This document shows positions 1-8,408 of a stretch of DNA of 64,000 nt, one piece after another. Position 1 is the stretch's first letter. Every line of letters begins with the position of its first letter. The position numbers were made by a program, and so were the translations under genes. Source of the DNA: Sulfurivirga sp964427185 (lineage in GTDB: Bacteria; Pseudomonadota; Gammaproteobacteria; Thiomicrospirales; Thiomicrospiraceae); the NCBI GenBank assembly GCA_964427185.1, contig CAYRSN010000003.1, positions 1-64,000 of the forward strand, written 5' to 3'. The notes under the pieces are model-generated. The model worked only from the letters and a program-made list of their open reading frames with translations. It had not been told where the DNA came from and searched no databases.

Positions 1-1
1 A

Positions 2-1342
2 AAAGCCAATGTCGCACGACCCAAAGTCAAGGCAGAAGACTTGGACTTTGTAGACAGCCTCTCCCAGGCTGCACTGGAAAAGCCAACTGAAAAATCCAGC
101 TGGCTGGTCTATGTCCTTTTTGTGTTGATGATGGCCTTTATCGTCTGGGCTAACTGGGCGCAGATCGATGTTCTGGTGCGCGCAGAAGGCAAAGTCATCC
201 CTTCCTCTCAGCTTCAAGTAGTACAAAGTCTAGAGGGCGGTATCGTACGGGAAATCCTGGTCAAAGCTGGGGATGCGGTCAAACAGGAGCAAACCCTGCT
301 CAAATTGGATGCTACCCAGTTTGCTAGTACCTATGGTGAAAACCAAGTTAAACGAGCCGCACTGGAAGCACAGATTGCCCGTTTACGGGCAGAAGCCAAT
401 GGCACACCTCTGGAGCTGAGTGTGCCTGACAATGCACCCAGGCTGAAAGCGATTTTCAATAATGAGATTGCGCTTTATCACAAACAACAGCAACAGCTGG
501 AGACAGAGCAACACATCCTCAAGGCTCAGATTCAACAAAAAAATCTGGAACTGCAAGATACGCGGGCACAGTTAAAAGAGTTAAAAAAAGGCTATGAACT
601 GATTAGAAAAGAGATTCAGATTAACGAAAAACTGGTACGCCGCGGCTATGCTTCAGAGGTCGATTTGCTCAAATTGAAGCGAGAAGCCAGCCAGATGCGT
701 AGCCAAATCACAACCCTCGAAAATGCCATTCCCAAACTGGAATCTGAAATCCAAGAAGCACAAGCCAAGTTACGTGCCAGCCAACAGGAGTTCAGCAATA
801 AGGCACATGAACAGCTCACACGCGCACTGTCTGAGCTAGCTGCACTTCAACAAACCCAAGCCGCACTGGCAGATCGTGTCAAGCGCACCGCACTTAAAAG
901 TCCCGTCAACGGTATTGTCAAACGGGTGCTGATCAATACTGTCGGCGGAGTAATCAAACCGGGAGACCCGGTGGTTGAAATTGTACCGGAAGATGATGCG
1001 CTGATTATCGAAGCACAGGTTGCCCCTAAAGATATCGGCTTCTTACGCCCTGGGCAAAAAGCGAAAGTCAAATTCACTGCCTACGACTATGCCATCTACG
1101 GCGGACTGGAAGGTATAGTCAAACGCATCAGTGCTGACACCATTACTGATGAAGAGGGAAACAGCTACTACATCGTGCACATTTACACAGATCGAAACTT
1201 TTTGGGCAGCCCGGAGCGACCACTTCCCCTGGTGCCCGGCATGATCGCAAAAGTAGATATCATCACCGGAAAACACAGCGTGATGCACTATCTGCTCAAA
1301 CCCATTATCCGCGCTAAAAATTACGCATTAACTGAAGGATGA
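2..1342 (+). CDS. HlyD-family type I secretion periplasmic adaptor (5' end outside window)
   Basis: Membrane fusion protein that bridges an inner-membrane ABC exporter and a TolC-type channel in type I secretion. The reading frame is open to the window edge: the codons before the TTG at 41 continue it without a stop, so the true start lies upstream and 446 residues are visible. Counting from that TTG, a single membrane anchor lies at about residues 21-40. A lipoyl-like half motif (SLEGGIVREI) follows, then a long coiled coil from about 90 to 265, then the second half motif (SPVNGIVKRV) and a C-terminal beta domain. The stop overlaps the next start by four bases (ATGA). With the TolC-like gene two places downstream this is a type I secretion locus; the ABC transporter gene should lie just left of the window. 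The substrate cannot be read here; large RTX adhesins are typical for this layout. Confidence 0.93.
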   Translation, partial: KANVARPKVKAEDLDFVDSLSQAALEKPTEKSSWLVYVLFVLMMAFIVWANWAQIDVLVRAEGKVIPSSQLQVVQSLEGGIVREILVKAGDAVKQEQTLLKLDATQFASTYGENQVKRAALEAQIARLRAEANGTPLELSVPDNAPRLKAIFNNEIALYHKQQQQLETEQHILKAQIQQKNLELQDTRAQLKELKKGYELIRKEIQINEKLVRRGYASEVDLLKLKREASQMRSQITTLENAIPKLESEIQEAQAKLRASQQEFSNKAHEQLTRALSELAALQQTQAALADRVKRTALKSPVNGIVKRVLINTVGGVIKPGDPVVEIVPEDDALIIEAQVAPKDIGFLRPGQKAKVKFTAYDYAIYGGLEGIVKRISADTITDEEGNSYYIVHIYTDRNFLGSPERPLPLVPGMIAKVDIITGKHSVMHYLLKPIIRAKNYALTEG

Positions 1343-1968
1343 GCATCATGGTATTGTTAGAGCATCTCTCCCAGCCTCAAATCAAAGCATACTGGTACAG
1401 TGCTTTACAAAGTGCACTACGGCCATGGCAACCTGATGATAAGCCCACAGAAACGCCTTATATTCTGATTATGGATGCTCATGCCGGTGATGCCGAGCTC
1501 AGTGCCTTCAAGCATTTTCCCTGCCTGCAATCGGATCATAACTGCCTACTGATGGTCGTCAGCCCTATGCCCAATGCCGCACAAGGGCTGAGTGCCGTCA
1601 GACTCGGCGCACACGGCTACATGCATGCCTATGCTCACCCACAGCGTATTCAGCAAGCACTGGAAGCTATTGAGAACGGACAGGTTTGGTTAAGCCATGA
1701 AGTCATTCAAGCTATGAGCCAGCAGCTCGCCTCTACCGTCCAGAGTGATGCCTGGAAAGCGCGACTGACCCAACGAGAAGTTGACATTGTCGAAGCCCTG
1801 ATGCAAGGTATGAGCAACCGAGAAATCGCTCAGGCGCTGCATATCAGCGAACCGACTGTAAAAACCCATCTGAAACACATTTTTGAAAAATTCCAGGTCA
1901 AAGACAGGCTGGCACTGGTACTGGCCATAAAAAATGATCATCCAGCCAAGGAGGTGCAACATGGGTAA
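1339..1968 (+). CDS. LuxR-family response regulator with degenerate receiver domain
   Basis: DNA-binding regulator of 209 aa. The C-terminal half (about 140-200) is a clear LuxR/FixJ helix-turn-helix (LTQREVDIVEAL...MSNREIAQAL...TVKTHLKHIF). The N-terminal half resembles a receiver but looks inactive: a lone Asp in ILIMDAH is the only candidate acceptor, and the conserved Lys expected in the GYLLK-like segment is replaced (GYMHAYAHP). It starts inside the adaptor stop codon and its 3' end lies seven bases after the upstream-most possible start of the channel gene's frame, so all three genes are co-translated. Inference: a phosphorylation-independent regulator of the secretion system or its substrate. 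A start at the second Met (residue 4) is also possible. Confidence 0.85.
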   Translation: MSIMVLLEHLSQPQIKAYWYSALQSALRPWQPDDKPTETPYILIMDAHAGDAELSAFKHFPCLQSDHNCLLMVVSPMPNAAQGLSAVRLGAHGYMHAYAHPQRIQQALEAIENGQVWLSHEVIQAMSQQLASTVQSDAWKARLTQREVDIVEALMQGMSNREIAQALHISEPTVKTHLKHIFEKFQVKDRLALVLAIKNDHPAKEVQHG

Positions 1969-3286
1969 ACCCTCCAAACTTCTGGCTATACTTACGCTCT
2001 GTCTGACATGCAGCTTCAGTGCCACCGCAGAAACATTACAGCATGTGGTTCAGGAAGTGGTTCTCACCAACCCCGAAGTTCGCAAAGAAGTCGCTTTATG
2101 GCGTAGCTACCAGTTTGACATCCGTGAAGGCAAGGCTGCCTTTTTGCCCCGTATTGATCTGACCGCTGGCATTGGCTACGAAGAAGTCAGAAACGGCACC
2201 GCCAACACGCTTGGAGACGGCCTGACCAGACGTGAGCTTTCCATCCAGCTGACACAAAACCTATTTAATGGCTGGCAGGATCAAGAAAACCTTAACCGCC
2301 TGAAAGCACGCTCGGATGCCCAAGCCCTGCGGGTACGTGCTGCCCTAAACCAAACACTACTCAATGCCACACAGGCCTACCTGGAAGTATTACGAACCCA
2401 GGATCTAATCAATATCGCAGAGCTGAATGTCAAAACACACAAAAACATTCTGCAACAAATCAAACTGCGCTTCGACAGTGGGCTTAGTGATGAAGTAGAA
2501 CTCGATCAGGCTAAAGCCCGTTTAGCTTTGGCAGAATCTAACTTGATTGCTCAGACTTCCAAGCTGGCAGATGCCCGGGCACGCTATCACCGCATGGTCG
2601 GGCATGAAGCACCGGATACACTCAGCATGCCTAACTTCTCTTCCGGTATACTGCCGCCGGATCTGGAAACTGCGCTTTCCATCGCCCTGTTGGAGCATCC
2701 ATTGCTACGTTCCGCATATGCCGATGTAGCGGAAGCCAAAGCTCAACAGCGCGCCAGCCGGAGTGCCTTTCTCCCCCAAGTAGATGCAGAGTTACGCCGC
2801 AGCTGGAATGAAAACATCAACGGTATTACAGGGCCTAACGAAGATTTGCAGGCCATGCTCCGGCTGCGCTATAACTTGTATCGAGGCGGAGGCGACCAAG
2901 CACGCTCACAGAGCACGACCTCCCTTTATCAACAGGCCATGGAAATTCGCAATAATACCCGTCGCCAGGTGATGGAAAACCTACGCTTTGCATGGAACGC
3001 CATGGTCATGGCACAAAACCAGATGGCTTATCTGGACAAACATATCAAGCTCACGCGTAGAACACTTCTCGGCTACCGCAAACAGTTTGCTCTGGGGCGC
3101 CGCTCCTTGCTGGATATCCTCAACACAGAAAACGAATACAACGCGGCCTTAACCGAAATGAGTAATGCCAGGTTCGACCTGCTGACTGCACACTACCATC
3201 TTTTGGAAGCACTCGGTCGCATTGATACAGCACTGGGTATCCAGTTTAATCTGGCAAAAAACGATAAAGATTATCACCATGAGTGA
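1961..3286 (+). CDS. TolC-family outer membrane channel protein
   Basis: Outer membrane channel component of the type I secretion system, 441 aa. I chose the ATG at 1961 because a strong ribosome binding site (AAGGAGGTG, 1948-1956) precedes it and because the protein then begins with a normal signal peptide (MGKPSKLLAILTLCLTCSFSATA, cleaved after about residue 23); the frame is open nine codons further upstream. Two long helical repeats, each with the heptad pattern of TolC/OEP domains, cover about 25-215 and 235-430. It overlaps the 3' end of the regulator gene by eight bases. Relatives named LapE or AggA export biofilm adhesins; that role is inferred from context only. Confidence 0.9.
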   Translation: MGKPSKLLAILTLCLTCSFSATAETLQHVVQEVVLTNPEVRKEVALWRSYQFDIREGKAAFLPRIDLTAGIGYEEVRNGTANTLGDGLTRRELSIQLTQNLFNGWQDQENLNRLKARSDAQALRVRAALNQTLLNATQAYLEVLRTQDLINIAELNVKTHKNILQQIKLRFDSGLSDEVELDQAKARLALAESNLIAQTSKLADARARYHRMVGHEAPDTLSMPNFSSGILPPDLETALSIALLEHPLLRSAYADVAEAKAQQRASRSAFLPQVDAELRRSWNENINGITGPNEDLQAMLRLRYNLYRGGGDQARSQSTTSLYQQAMEIRNNTRRQVMENLRFAWNAMVMAQNQMAYLDKHIKLTRRTLLGYRKQFALGRRSLLDILNTENEYNAALTEMSNARFDLLTAHYHLLEALGRIDTALGIQFNLAKNDKDYHHE

Positions 3287-3389
3287 TTGCCATCTTTACA
3301 AACCCTTTGAAGCAACATAATTTGCGCTTTTTCAACGCAAATGCGCTTTTCCAAAAAGAGGGGAGACCCTTTTCCTCTTGTGTCTTTCT

Positions 3390-3395
3390 TATAAT
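3390..3395 (+). promoter_or_regulatory. Possible -10 element of uvrA
   Basis: A perfect TATAAT lies 36 bases before the uvrA start. No good -35 hexamer is found at 16-18 bases; the upstream sequence is a hairpin with a GGGGAGACCC core. No LexA-box-like CTG-N10-CAG could be recognised, so SOS control as in E. coli is not supported here. Confidence 0.4.
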
Positions 3396-3431
3396 ACCTT
3401 TCTTTATTAAAAACCGGATCTGACCGTTATC

Positions 3432-6251
3432 ATGCTTGATAAGATCATCCTGCGCGGTGCGCGTACCCATAACCTGAAAAATATCAATCTCGAACTGCCT
3501 CGGGATAAGCTGATCGTCATCACCGGTCTATCTGGGTCAGGCAAGTCATCCCTCGCCTTTGATACGATTTATGCCGAAGGACAACGGCGTTATGTAGAAA
3601 GCCTCTCTGCCTATGCCCGCCAGTTTCTCTCCGTCATGGATAAACCGGATGTGGATCATATAGAGGGCTTATCACCGGCCATCTCAATTGAACAAAAAGC
3701 AACCAGCCATAATCCGCGCTCTACGGTGGGCACGGTTACTGAAATCTACGACTACCTGCGCCTTTTATTCGCCCGCGCCGGCACCCCCCGATGCCCCAAA
3801 CATGGCTGTACGCTCAGTGCACAAACAATCAGCCAAATGGTAGATACTGTGCTCAGCTTGCCTGAGGGCAGCAAAGCGATGTTATTGGCGCCTGTCATTC
3901 GTGAACGAAAAGGCGCACATCAACAGTTATTACAGGAGTTAAGTGCACAAGGTTATCTACGCGCACGTATTGACGGCGAAATTGTCGAGCTATCCTCTCC
4001 GCTCACTTTGGATAAAAATAAAAAACACACCATTGAAGTGGTCGTGGATCGCTTCAAGATACGTGCCGAGCTGGCGCAACGCCTGGCCGAATCATTTGAA
4101 ACCGCATTAAGGCTTTCTGGCGGTACTGCTATTGTCGCTCCCATGGAGGCCGAAGCCTTTTCTCCTCGGCTTTTTTCGGATCAGTACAGCTGCCCGCACT
4201 GCGGATATGCTATTACAGAGCTGGAGCCTCGCCTTTTTTCTTTTAATAGCCCGCAAGGTGCCTGCCCTCACTGTGATGGTTTGGGACAGCAAGAGCAGTT
4301 TGACCCGGAAAAAATCATTGTCCATCCAGAACTCAGCTTAGCGGGTGGCGCCATCCGCGGCTGGGATCGTCGCCATAAATACTACTACGATATTCTCAAA
4401 GCGGTTGCTGACCATTACGGCTTCGATATGGAAACGCCTTGGGAGCAACTTTCACCAACACACCAGCAGGTGATTTTATACGGCTCCGGAGAAGAAAAGC
4501 TCCCCTTACCTCACGGCCGCTATGCAGATATCAGGCGCTTTGAAGGAGTCATCCCTAATATGACTCGCCGCTATCAGGAAAGCACCAGCAGCTCTTTGCG
4601 AGAAGAGCTGAATAAATACCGTACCACAACTCCTTGCCCCAGCTGCCAGGGAACACGCCTGAATGAGACAGCCAGAAACGTATTTATTGCCGACTGTAAT
4701 CTACCCGACTTAACGGCACGCCCTATTGGTGAGCTACTTACCTTTTTCAATACACTGACGCTTCCGGGCACGAAAGGTCAAATCGCTGAACGTATTTTGA
4801 AAGAGATTCGAGCGCGCCTGCAGTTTCTTGTCAATGTGGGACTGGACTATCTCACCTTAGACCGTACCGCAGACACGCTCTCGGGCGGAGAAGCTCAGCG
4901 CATTCGCCTGGCCAGCCAGATTGGCGCCGGCCTGGTTGGTGTCATGTACGTTTTGGATGAACCTTCCATTGGTTTACATCAGCGGGACAATGACCGATTG
5001 ATCAGCACCCTGACGCACCTGCGCGACTTGGGCAATACGGTGATTGTAGTTGAACATGACGAGGATGCGATTCGTGCTGCCGATCACGTGGTGGATATTG
5101 GGCCGGGCGCCGGCATTCATGGTGGACGGATTATGGCGCAAGGCACACCTCAGGAAGTGGCCGATAATCCCCACTCGCTCACAGGACAGTATCTGAGCGG
5201 CAAACGCCGCATCCCCCTCCCTGAGCAACGTCGTACACCTGAAGATAAGTGGCTACAGATTGAAGGTGCACGCGGTAATAACCTTAAACAGGTCAATCTG
5301 AAACTTCCTGTCGGTTGCTTTATCTGTATTACTGGTGTGTCTGGATCTGGAAAATCCACTCTGATTAACGAAACCCTGTACAAAATTGCAGCCAATAAAC
5401 TCAACGGCGCACAATTAACACCAGCACCATATGAGAAGGTTAGCGGTTTAGAGCATTTCGATAAAGTGGTTAATATTGACCAAAGCCCCATCGGACGCAC
5501 ACCACGCTCCAACCCTGCCACCTACACTGGACTTTTCACCCCGATCAGAGAGTTATTTGCCAATGTGCCGGAAGCCAGAACCCGTGGCTATACCCCGGGA
5601 CGCTTCAGCTTTAATGTCAAAGGCGGACGATGTGAAGCCTGTCAGGGTGAAGGGCTGATTAAAGTAGAAATGCATTTTTTGGCAGATATCTACGTCCCCT
5701 GCGATGTATGTCACGGTACGCGCTATAACCGCGAAACCCTGCAAATCCGTTACAAAGGCAAAACCATCGCTGATGTCCTCGATATGACCGTAGAAGATGC
5801 TCGCGCCTTTTTTGATGCGATTCCCGTATTAGCCCGTAAGTTGCAAACTCTGATAGATGTAGGGCTGGGCTACATTACTCTGGGACAAAGCGCCACCACC
5901 CTTTCAGGTGGAGAAGCCCAGCGAATCAAACTGGCGCGCGAACTATCAAAACGCGATACCGGACGCACTCTGTATATTCTGGATGAGCCCACCACAGGAC
6001 TACACTTTTATGACATCGAACAACTTTTAAAAGTACTGTTCACCTTACGTGCACGCGGCAATACCATCATTGTCATTGAGCACAACCTTGATGTCATTAA
6101 AACTGCAGACTGGATCATTGATTTAGGGCCTGAAGGGGGTGCAGGTGGCGGACAAATTATTGCCAGCGGTCCACCCGAAAGTATCGTGCAGGCTGAAAAC
6201 TCCCACACAGGTCGCTATTTACGCGCCTATCTCGATCATGCCAAACACTAA
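3432..6251 (+). CDS. uvrA: UvrABC excinuclease subunit A
   Basis: DNA damage sensor of nucleotide excision repair; a dimeric ABC-type ATPase that loads UvrB on lesions. The 939-aa protein has the family's usual length. Walker A motifs are seen twice (GLSGSGKSS near residue 33 and GVSGSGKST near 638), as are ABC signatures (LSGGEAQRIRLA and LSGGEAQRIKLA) and Walker B motifs (DEPSIGLH, DEPTTGLH). Zinc-binding cysteines occur as CPHC pairs near 250-280 and as CEAC and CDVC near 740-765. The start MLDKIILRGARTHNL is conserved in the family. It is monocistronic, convergent with tcdA-tatD. Confidence 0.98.
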   Translation: MLDKIILRGARTHNLKNINLELPRDKLIVITGLSGSGKSSLAFDTIYAEGQRRYVESLSAYARQFLSVMDKPDVDHIEGLSPAISIEQKATSHNPRSTVGTVTEIYDYLRLLFARAGTPRCPKHGCTLSAQTISQMVDTVLSLPEGSKAMLLAPVIRERKGAHQQLLQELSAQGYLRARIDGEIVELSSPLTLDKNKKHTIEVVVDRFKIRAELAQRLAESFETALRLSGGTAIVAPMEAEAFSPRLFSDQYSCPHCGYAITELEPRLFSFNSPQGACPHCDGLGQQEQFDPEKIIVHPELSLAGGAIRGWDRRHKYYYDILKAVADHYGFDMETPWEQLSPTHQQVILYGSGEEKLPLPHGRYADIRRFEGVIPNMTRRYQESTSSSLREELNKYRTTTPCPSCQGTRLNETARNVFIADCNLPDLTARPIGELLTFFNTLTLPGTKGQIAERILKEIRARLQFLVNVGLDYLTLDRTADTLSGGEAQRIRLASQIGAGLVGVMYVLDEPSIGLHQRDNDRLISTLTHLRDLGNTVIVVEHDEDAIRAADHVVDIGPGAGIHGGRIMAQGTPQEVADNPHSLTGQYLSGKRRIPLPEQRRTPEDKWLQIEGARGNNLKQVNLKLPVGCFICITGVSGSGKSTLINETLYKIAANKLNGAQLTPAPYEKVSGLEHFDKVVNIDQSPIGRTPRSNPATYTGLFTPIRELFANVPEARTRGYTPGRFSFNVKGGRCEACQGEGLIKVEMHFLADIYVPCDVCHGTRYNRETLQIRYKGKTIADVLDMTVEDARAFFDAIPVLARKLQTLIDVGLGYITLGQSATTLSGGEAQRIKLARELSKRDTGRTLYILDEPTTGLHFYDIEQLLKVLFTLRARGNTIIVIEHNLDVIKTADWIIDLGPEGGAGGGQIIASGPPESIVQAENSHTGRYLRAYLDHAKH

Positions 6252-6277
6252 CCAGCAGCGTTTATTCTGGTTCATCA

Positions 6278-6344
6278 TGGGTTGCCTCCTAAATAAACTG
6301 GACACCTATTTGGTCGTAGAATGGGAATGATAGGAGGTAACCCA
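6278..6344. repeat. 67-bp unit with 14-bp terminal inverted repeats
   Basis: TGGGTTGCCTCCTA (6278-6291) and TAGGAGGTAACCCA (6331-6344) are inverted copies with one mismatch, enclosing a 39-base centre. It lies 26 bases after uvrA. The arms are GC-rich enough to form a hairpin but no T-run follows, so it is a poor intrinsic terminator. A remnant of an insertion sequence end or a very small non-autonomous element is possible. The rest of the 202-base gap (6252-6453) holds nothing recognisable. Confidence 0.45.
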
Positions 6345-6453
6345 CAGACAAGAAACTCTTTCGCCTCTGGATAAGCTGTTTCTGTAGATTCTTTACAACC
6401 CAAGCTTAAAGCCTGGTAGGACATTCAAACCGTACGCCCACATATCCAGCGTA

Positions 6454-7194
6454 TTATTCAGCGCCTGCTGCAGCAACCAAGTGCTTAACCACTTCACCTG
6501 CCAATACCAGCCCAAAAAGCCCCGGCATATAACTGACAGTGCCATTGACTACTCGCCCTCTTGCCTGCTCAATGGTCTCCAACGGCCCGGGCGCACAGGG
6601 TGATTCCGTAGAAAAAACCACTCGAATGCCTTTGCCAACGCCTCGTTTACGTAAACGCTGTCGTAACTGCCGTGCAAGCCCACACCCATGTGTATTCATC
6701 AAATCATCCACCTTGATTTGCGTTGGATCAAAACGCCGGCCTGCCCCCATACTACTGAAAACGGGCACTTTTGCCTGCCAAGCAGCTTCTAACAAAGCCA
6801 CCTTACAGTTCAAACTATCAATGGCATCCACAACAACATCAAAGCCTTCTTGTATCAAATCCGGCATTTCATCAGGGACAAGAAAGTGTGCACGGGCATC
6901 CACCTGAATTAAAGGATGAATATCCAGCATGCGCTGTTTCATGACCTCAACCTTTAGCTGCCCCAAAGTACTATGCAACGCAACCAACTGGCGGTTTAGA
7001 TTAGAAGGCGTAACACGATCATGATCAACCAGCACGACTTCTCCCACACCGACACGCGCCAGTGCTTCTGCTACAAAACCTCCTACACCACCTACGCCTG
7101 CAATCAACACACGAGCATGCATCAGGCGTGTAAGTTGCTCATTAGAAAAAATCCACCGCGTGCGCTCAAAAAGAGGGGTATCAAGCGTTTCCAT
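6454..7194 (-). CDS. tcdA: tRNA threonylcarbamoyladenosine dehydratase
   Basis: E1-like enzyme that uses ATP to cyclise t6A37 to ct6A in tRNAs reading ANN codons. The 246-aa protein has the Rossmann nucleotide site GVGGVGGFVAEALARVGVG near residues 33-50, then the acidic strand LVDHDRVTPSNLNRQ and the central DAIDSLNCKVALLEA segment typical of the TcdA (CsdL/YgdL) branch rather than MoeB or ThiF; there is no C-terminal CxxC zinc pair. Its start overlaps the end of tatD by 14 bases, so the two are probably coupled. Convergent with uvrA. Confidence 0.92.
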   Translation of the reverse strand: METLDTPLFERTRWIFSNEQLTRLMHARVLIAGVGGVGGFVAEALARVGVGEVVLVDHDRVTPSNLNRQLVALHSTLGQLKVEVMKQRMLDIHPLIQVDARAHFLVPDEMPDLIQEGFDVVVDAIDSLNCKVALLEAAWQAKVPVFSSMGAGRRFDPTQIKVDDLMNTHGCGLARQLRQRLRKRGVGKGIRVVFSTESPCAPGPLETIEQARGRVVNGTVSYMPGLFGLVLAGEVVKHLVAAAGAE

Positions 7195-7939
7195 TCTGCA
7201 AAATACTCATCGCATTTTTATAAGTGACACTTTTCACTGTTTCCACCGGCTGATGCAATAATGTAGCCACCGCCTTACCGATGCGCTCAATATCTGATTG
7301 CTCAAAAGAATCAGCATCGGGACAACGACCAAAAGGCCCATCAGTCTCAACCACCAAACTCTCAAGCCCCACATACCGTACCAAAGCATGGTAACGCCGC
7401 GCATTCGCCCGGCAAAGCACACCATTGACCCCTATTTTAAAGTTTCCTAAAGGTAAAAGGCGCTCTGCCCAGTGCACACCACCACTGAAACCATGCAAAA
7501 AACCTTTCACACCCGCATATTGCTTCAATAAATGCTCAAACTCAACGAAACAATGGCGCAAATGCAAACTAATCGGCCGCTCAAAACGCTGTGCTAATGC
7601 TAAACAGCCTTCTAAAAAATACAGCTGCATAGAATGTGGCGCTGCCGTTCTGGGATCAAAGTCCAATCCCACTTCTCCAATCGCTAATGCAGGTGTCTTC
7701 GATAAGCGTTGTTCCATCTCTTGCAAGACAGCATGCAAAGCCTGCTTATCACTATAAAGTGCCCATGGATGCAGTCCAATGGCAGCATAACACTGTGACG
7801 AAGGATGGCTTGATATGAGCTGAATAAGATCTGCCCAATCATCCGGACTAATGGCCACAGCCAGAGCAGCATAGCGTTCAAGATAAGATTCTGGAAAATC
7901 GAGACAAGTCAAATGAATATGTGTATCAAACCACATCAT
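7181..7939 (-). CDS. TatD-family metal-dependent hydrolase
   Basis: Two-metal TIM-barrel hydrolase of 252 aa; family members act as DNases or deformylase-like enzymes. Visible ligands are HxH in DTHIHL (residues 5-10), Glu in GEVGLDFD, His in SLHLRH and Asp in ETDGPFG. It is more divergent than TatD or YcfH proper, so no symbol is given. The start is ATG-ATG without a clear Shine-Dalgarno site; 7936 is equally possible. It begins 12 bases past the rplQ operon terminator, so expression may depend on readthrough. Confidence 0.82.
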   Translation of the reverse strand: MMWFDTHIHLTCLDFPESYLERYAALAVAISPDDWADLIQLISSHPSSQCYAAIGLHPWALYSDKQALHAVLQEMEQRLSKTPALAIGEVGLDFDPRTAAPHSMQLYFLEGCLALAQRFERPISLHLRHCFVEFEHLLKQYAGVKGFLHGFSGGVHWAERLLPLGNFKIGVNGVLCRANARRYHALVRYVGLESLVVETDGPFGRCPDADSFEQSDIERIGKAVATLLHQPVETVKSVTYKNAMSILQNGNA

Positions 7940-7947
7940 CGTGATAC

Positions 7948-7973
7948 AAAAAAGCCGGCTTTAAGCCGGCTTT
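7948..7973 (-). terminator. Intrinsic terminator of the alpha operon
   Basis: A 9-bp perfect stem (AAAGCCGGC / GCCGGCTTT) with a TTTAA loop lies just after the rplQ stop. On the minus strand it runs into a stretch of six T. It ends the rpsM-rpsK-rpsD-rpoA-rplQ transcript. Confidence 0.88.
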
Positions 7974-7980
7974 CTCTAAC

Positions 7981-8391
7981 TTACTCTGCAGTTTGTTCAG
8001 CTGTTTCTTCATCCGCTGGGAGAGGACGATCCACAAGCTCAACATAAGCCATGGGCGCATTATCCCCAGGGCGTGTTCCGCACTTCAGAATACGCAGATA
8101 GCCACCCGGACGGGTTTGATAACGTGGACCCAGCTCTTCAAAAAGCTTGGTTACAATTGCACGCGCACGATGGTTATTTCCCAAGCGCGCAAATGCCAAT
8201 CGACGATTGGCTACCGTATCTTCCTTTGCCAAAGTAATCAGAGGCTCTGCATGACGGCGTAGCTCTTTTGCTTTTGGCAAAGTCGTTTTAATAATTTCAT
8301 GCTCAAATAATGAAGCAGACATGTTACGAAACATTGCCTTACGATGCGCACTGTTCCGATTAAATTTACGACCACTCTTACGATGACGCAT
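7981..8391 (-). CDS. rplQ: 50S ribosomal protein L17
   Basis: Large-subunit protein near the exit tunnel, 136 aa. The N-terminus MRHRKSGRKFNRNSAHRKAM is diagnostic of bacterial L17, and the core continues through LPKAKELRRHAEPLITLAK to GGYLRILK. The C-terminal tail beyond residue 118 is acidic (DEETAEQTAE), a common variable extension. It is the last gene of the alpha operon, 17 bases after rpoA, with a strong terminator just downstream. Confidence 0.97.
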   Translation of the reverse strand: MRHRKSGRKFNRNSAHRKAMFRNMSASLFEHEIIKTTLPKAKELRRHAEPLITLAKEDTVANRRLAFARLGNNHRARAIVTKLFEELGPRYQTRPGGYLRILKCGTRPGDNAPMAYVELVDRPLPADEETAEQTAE

Positions 8392-8408
8392 AGTTAAATT
8401 CCTTCCGA

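Noticed and set aside
6345..6453. Insertion sequence ORF remnant after the inverted repeat
   Set aside because: No reading frame of useful length and no recognised transposase residues.
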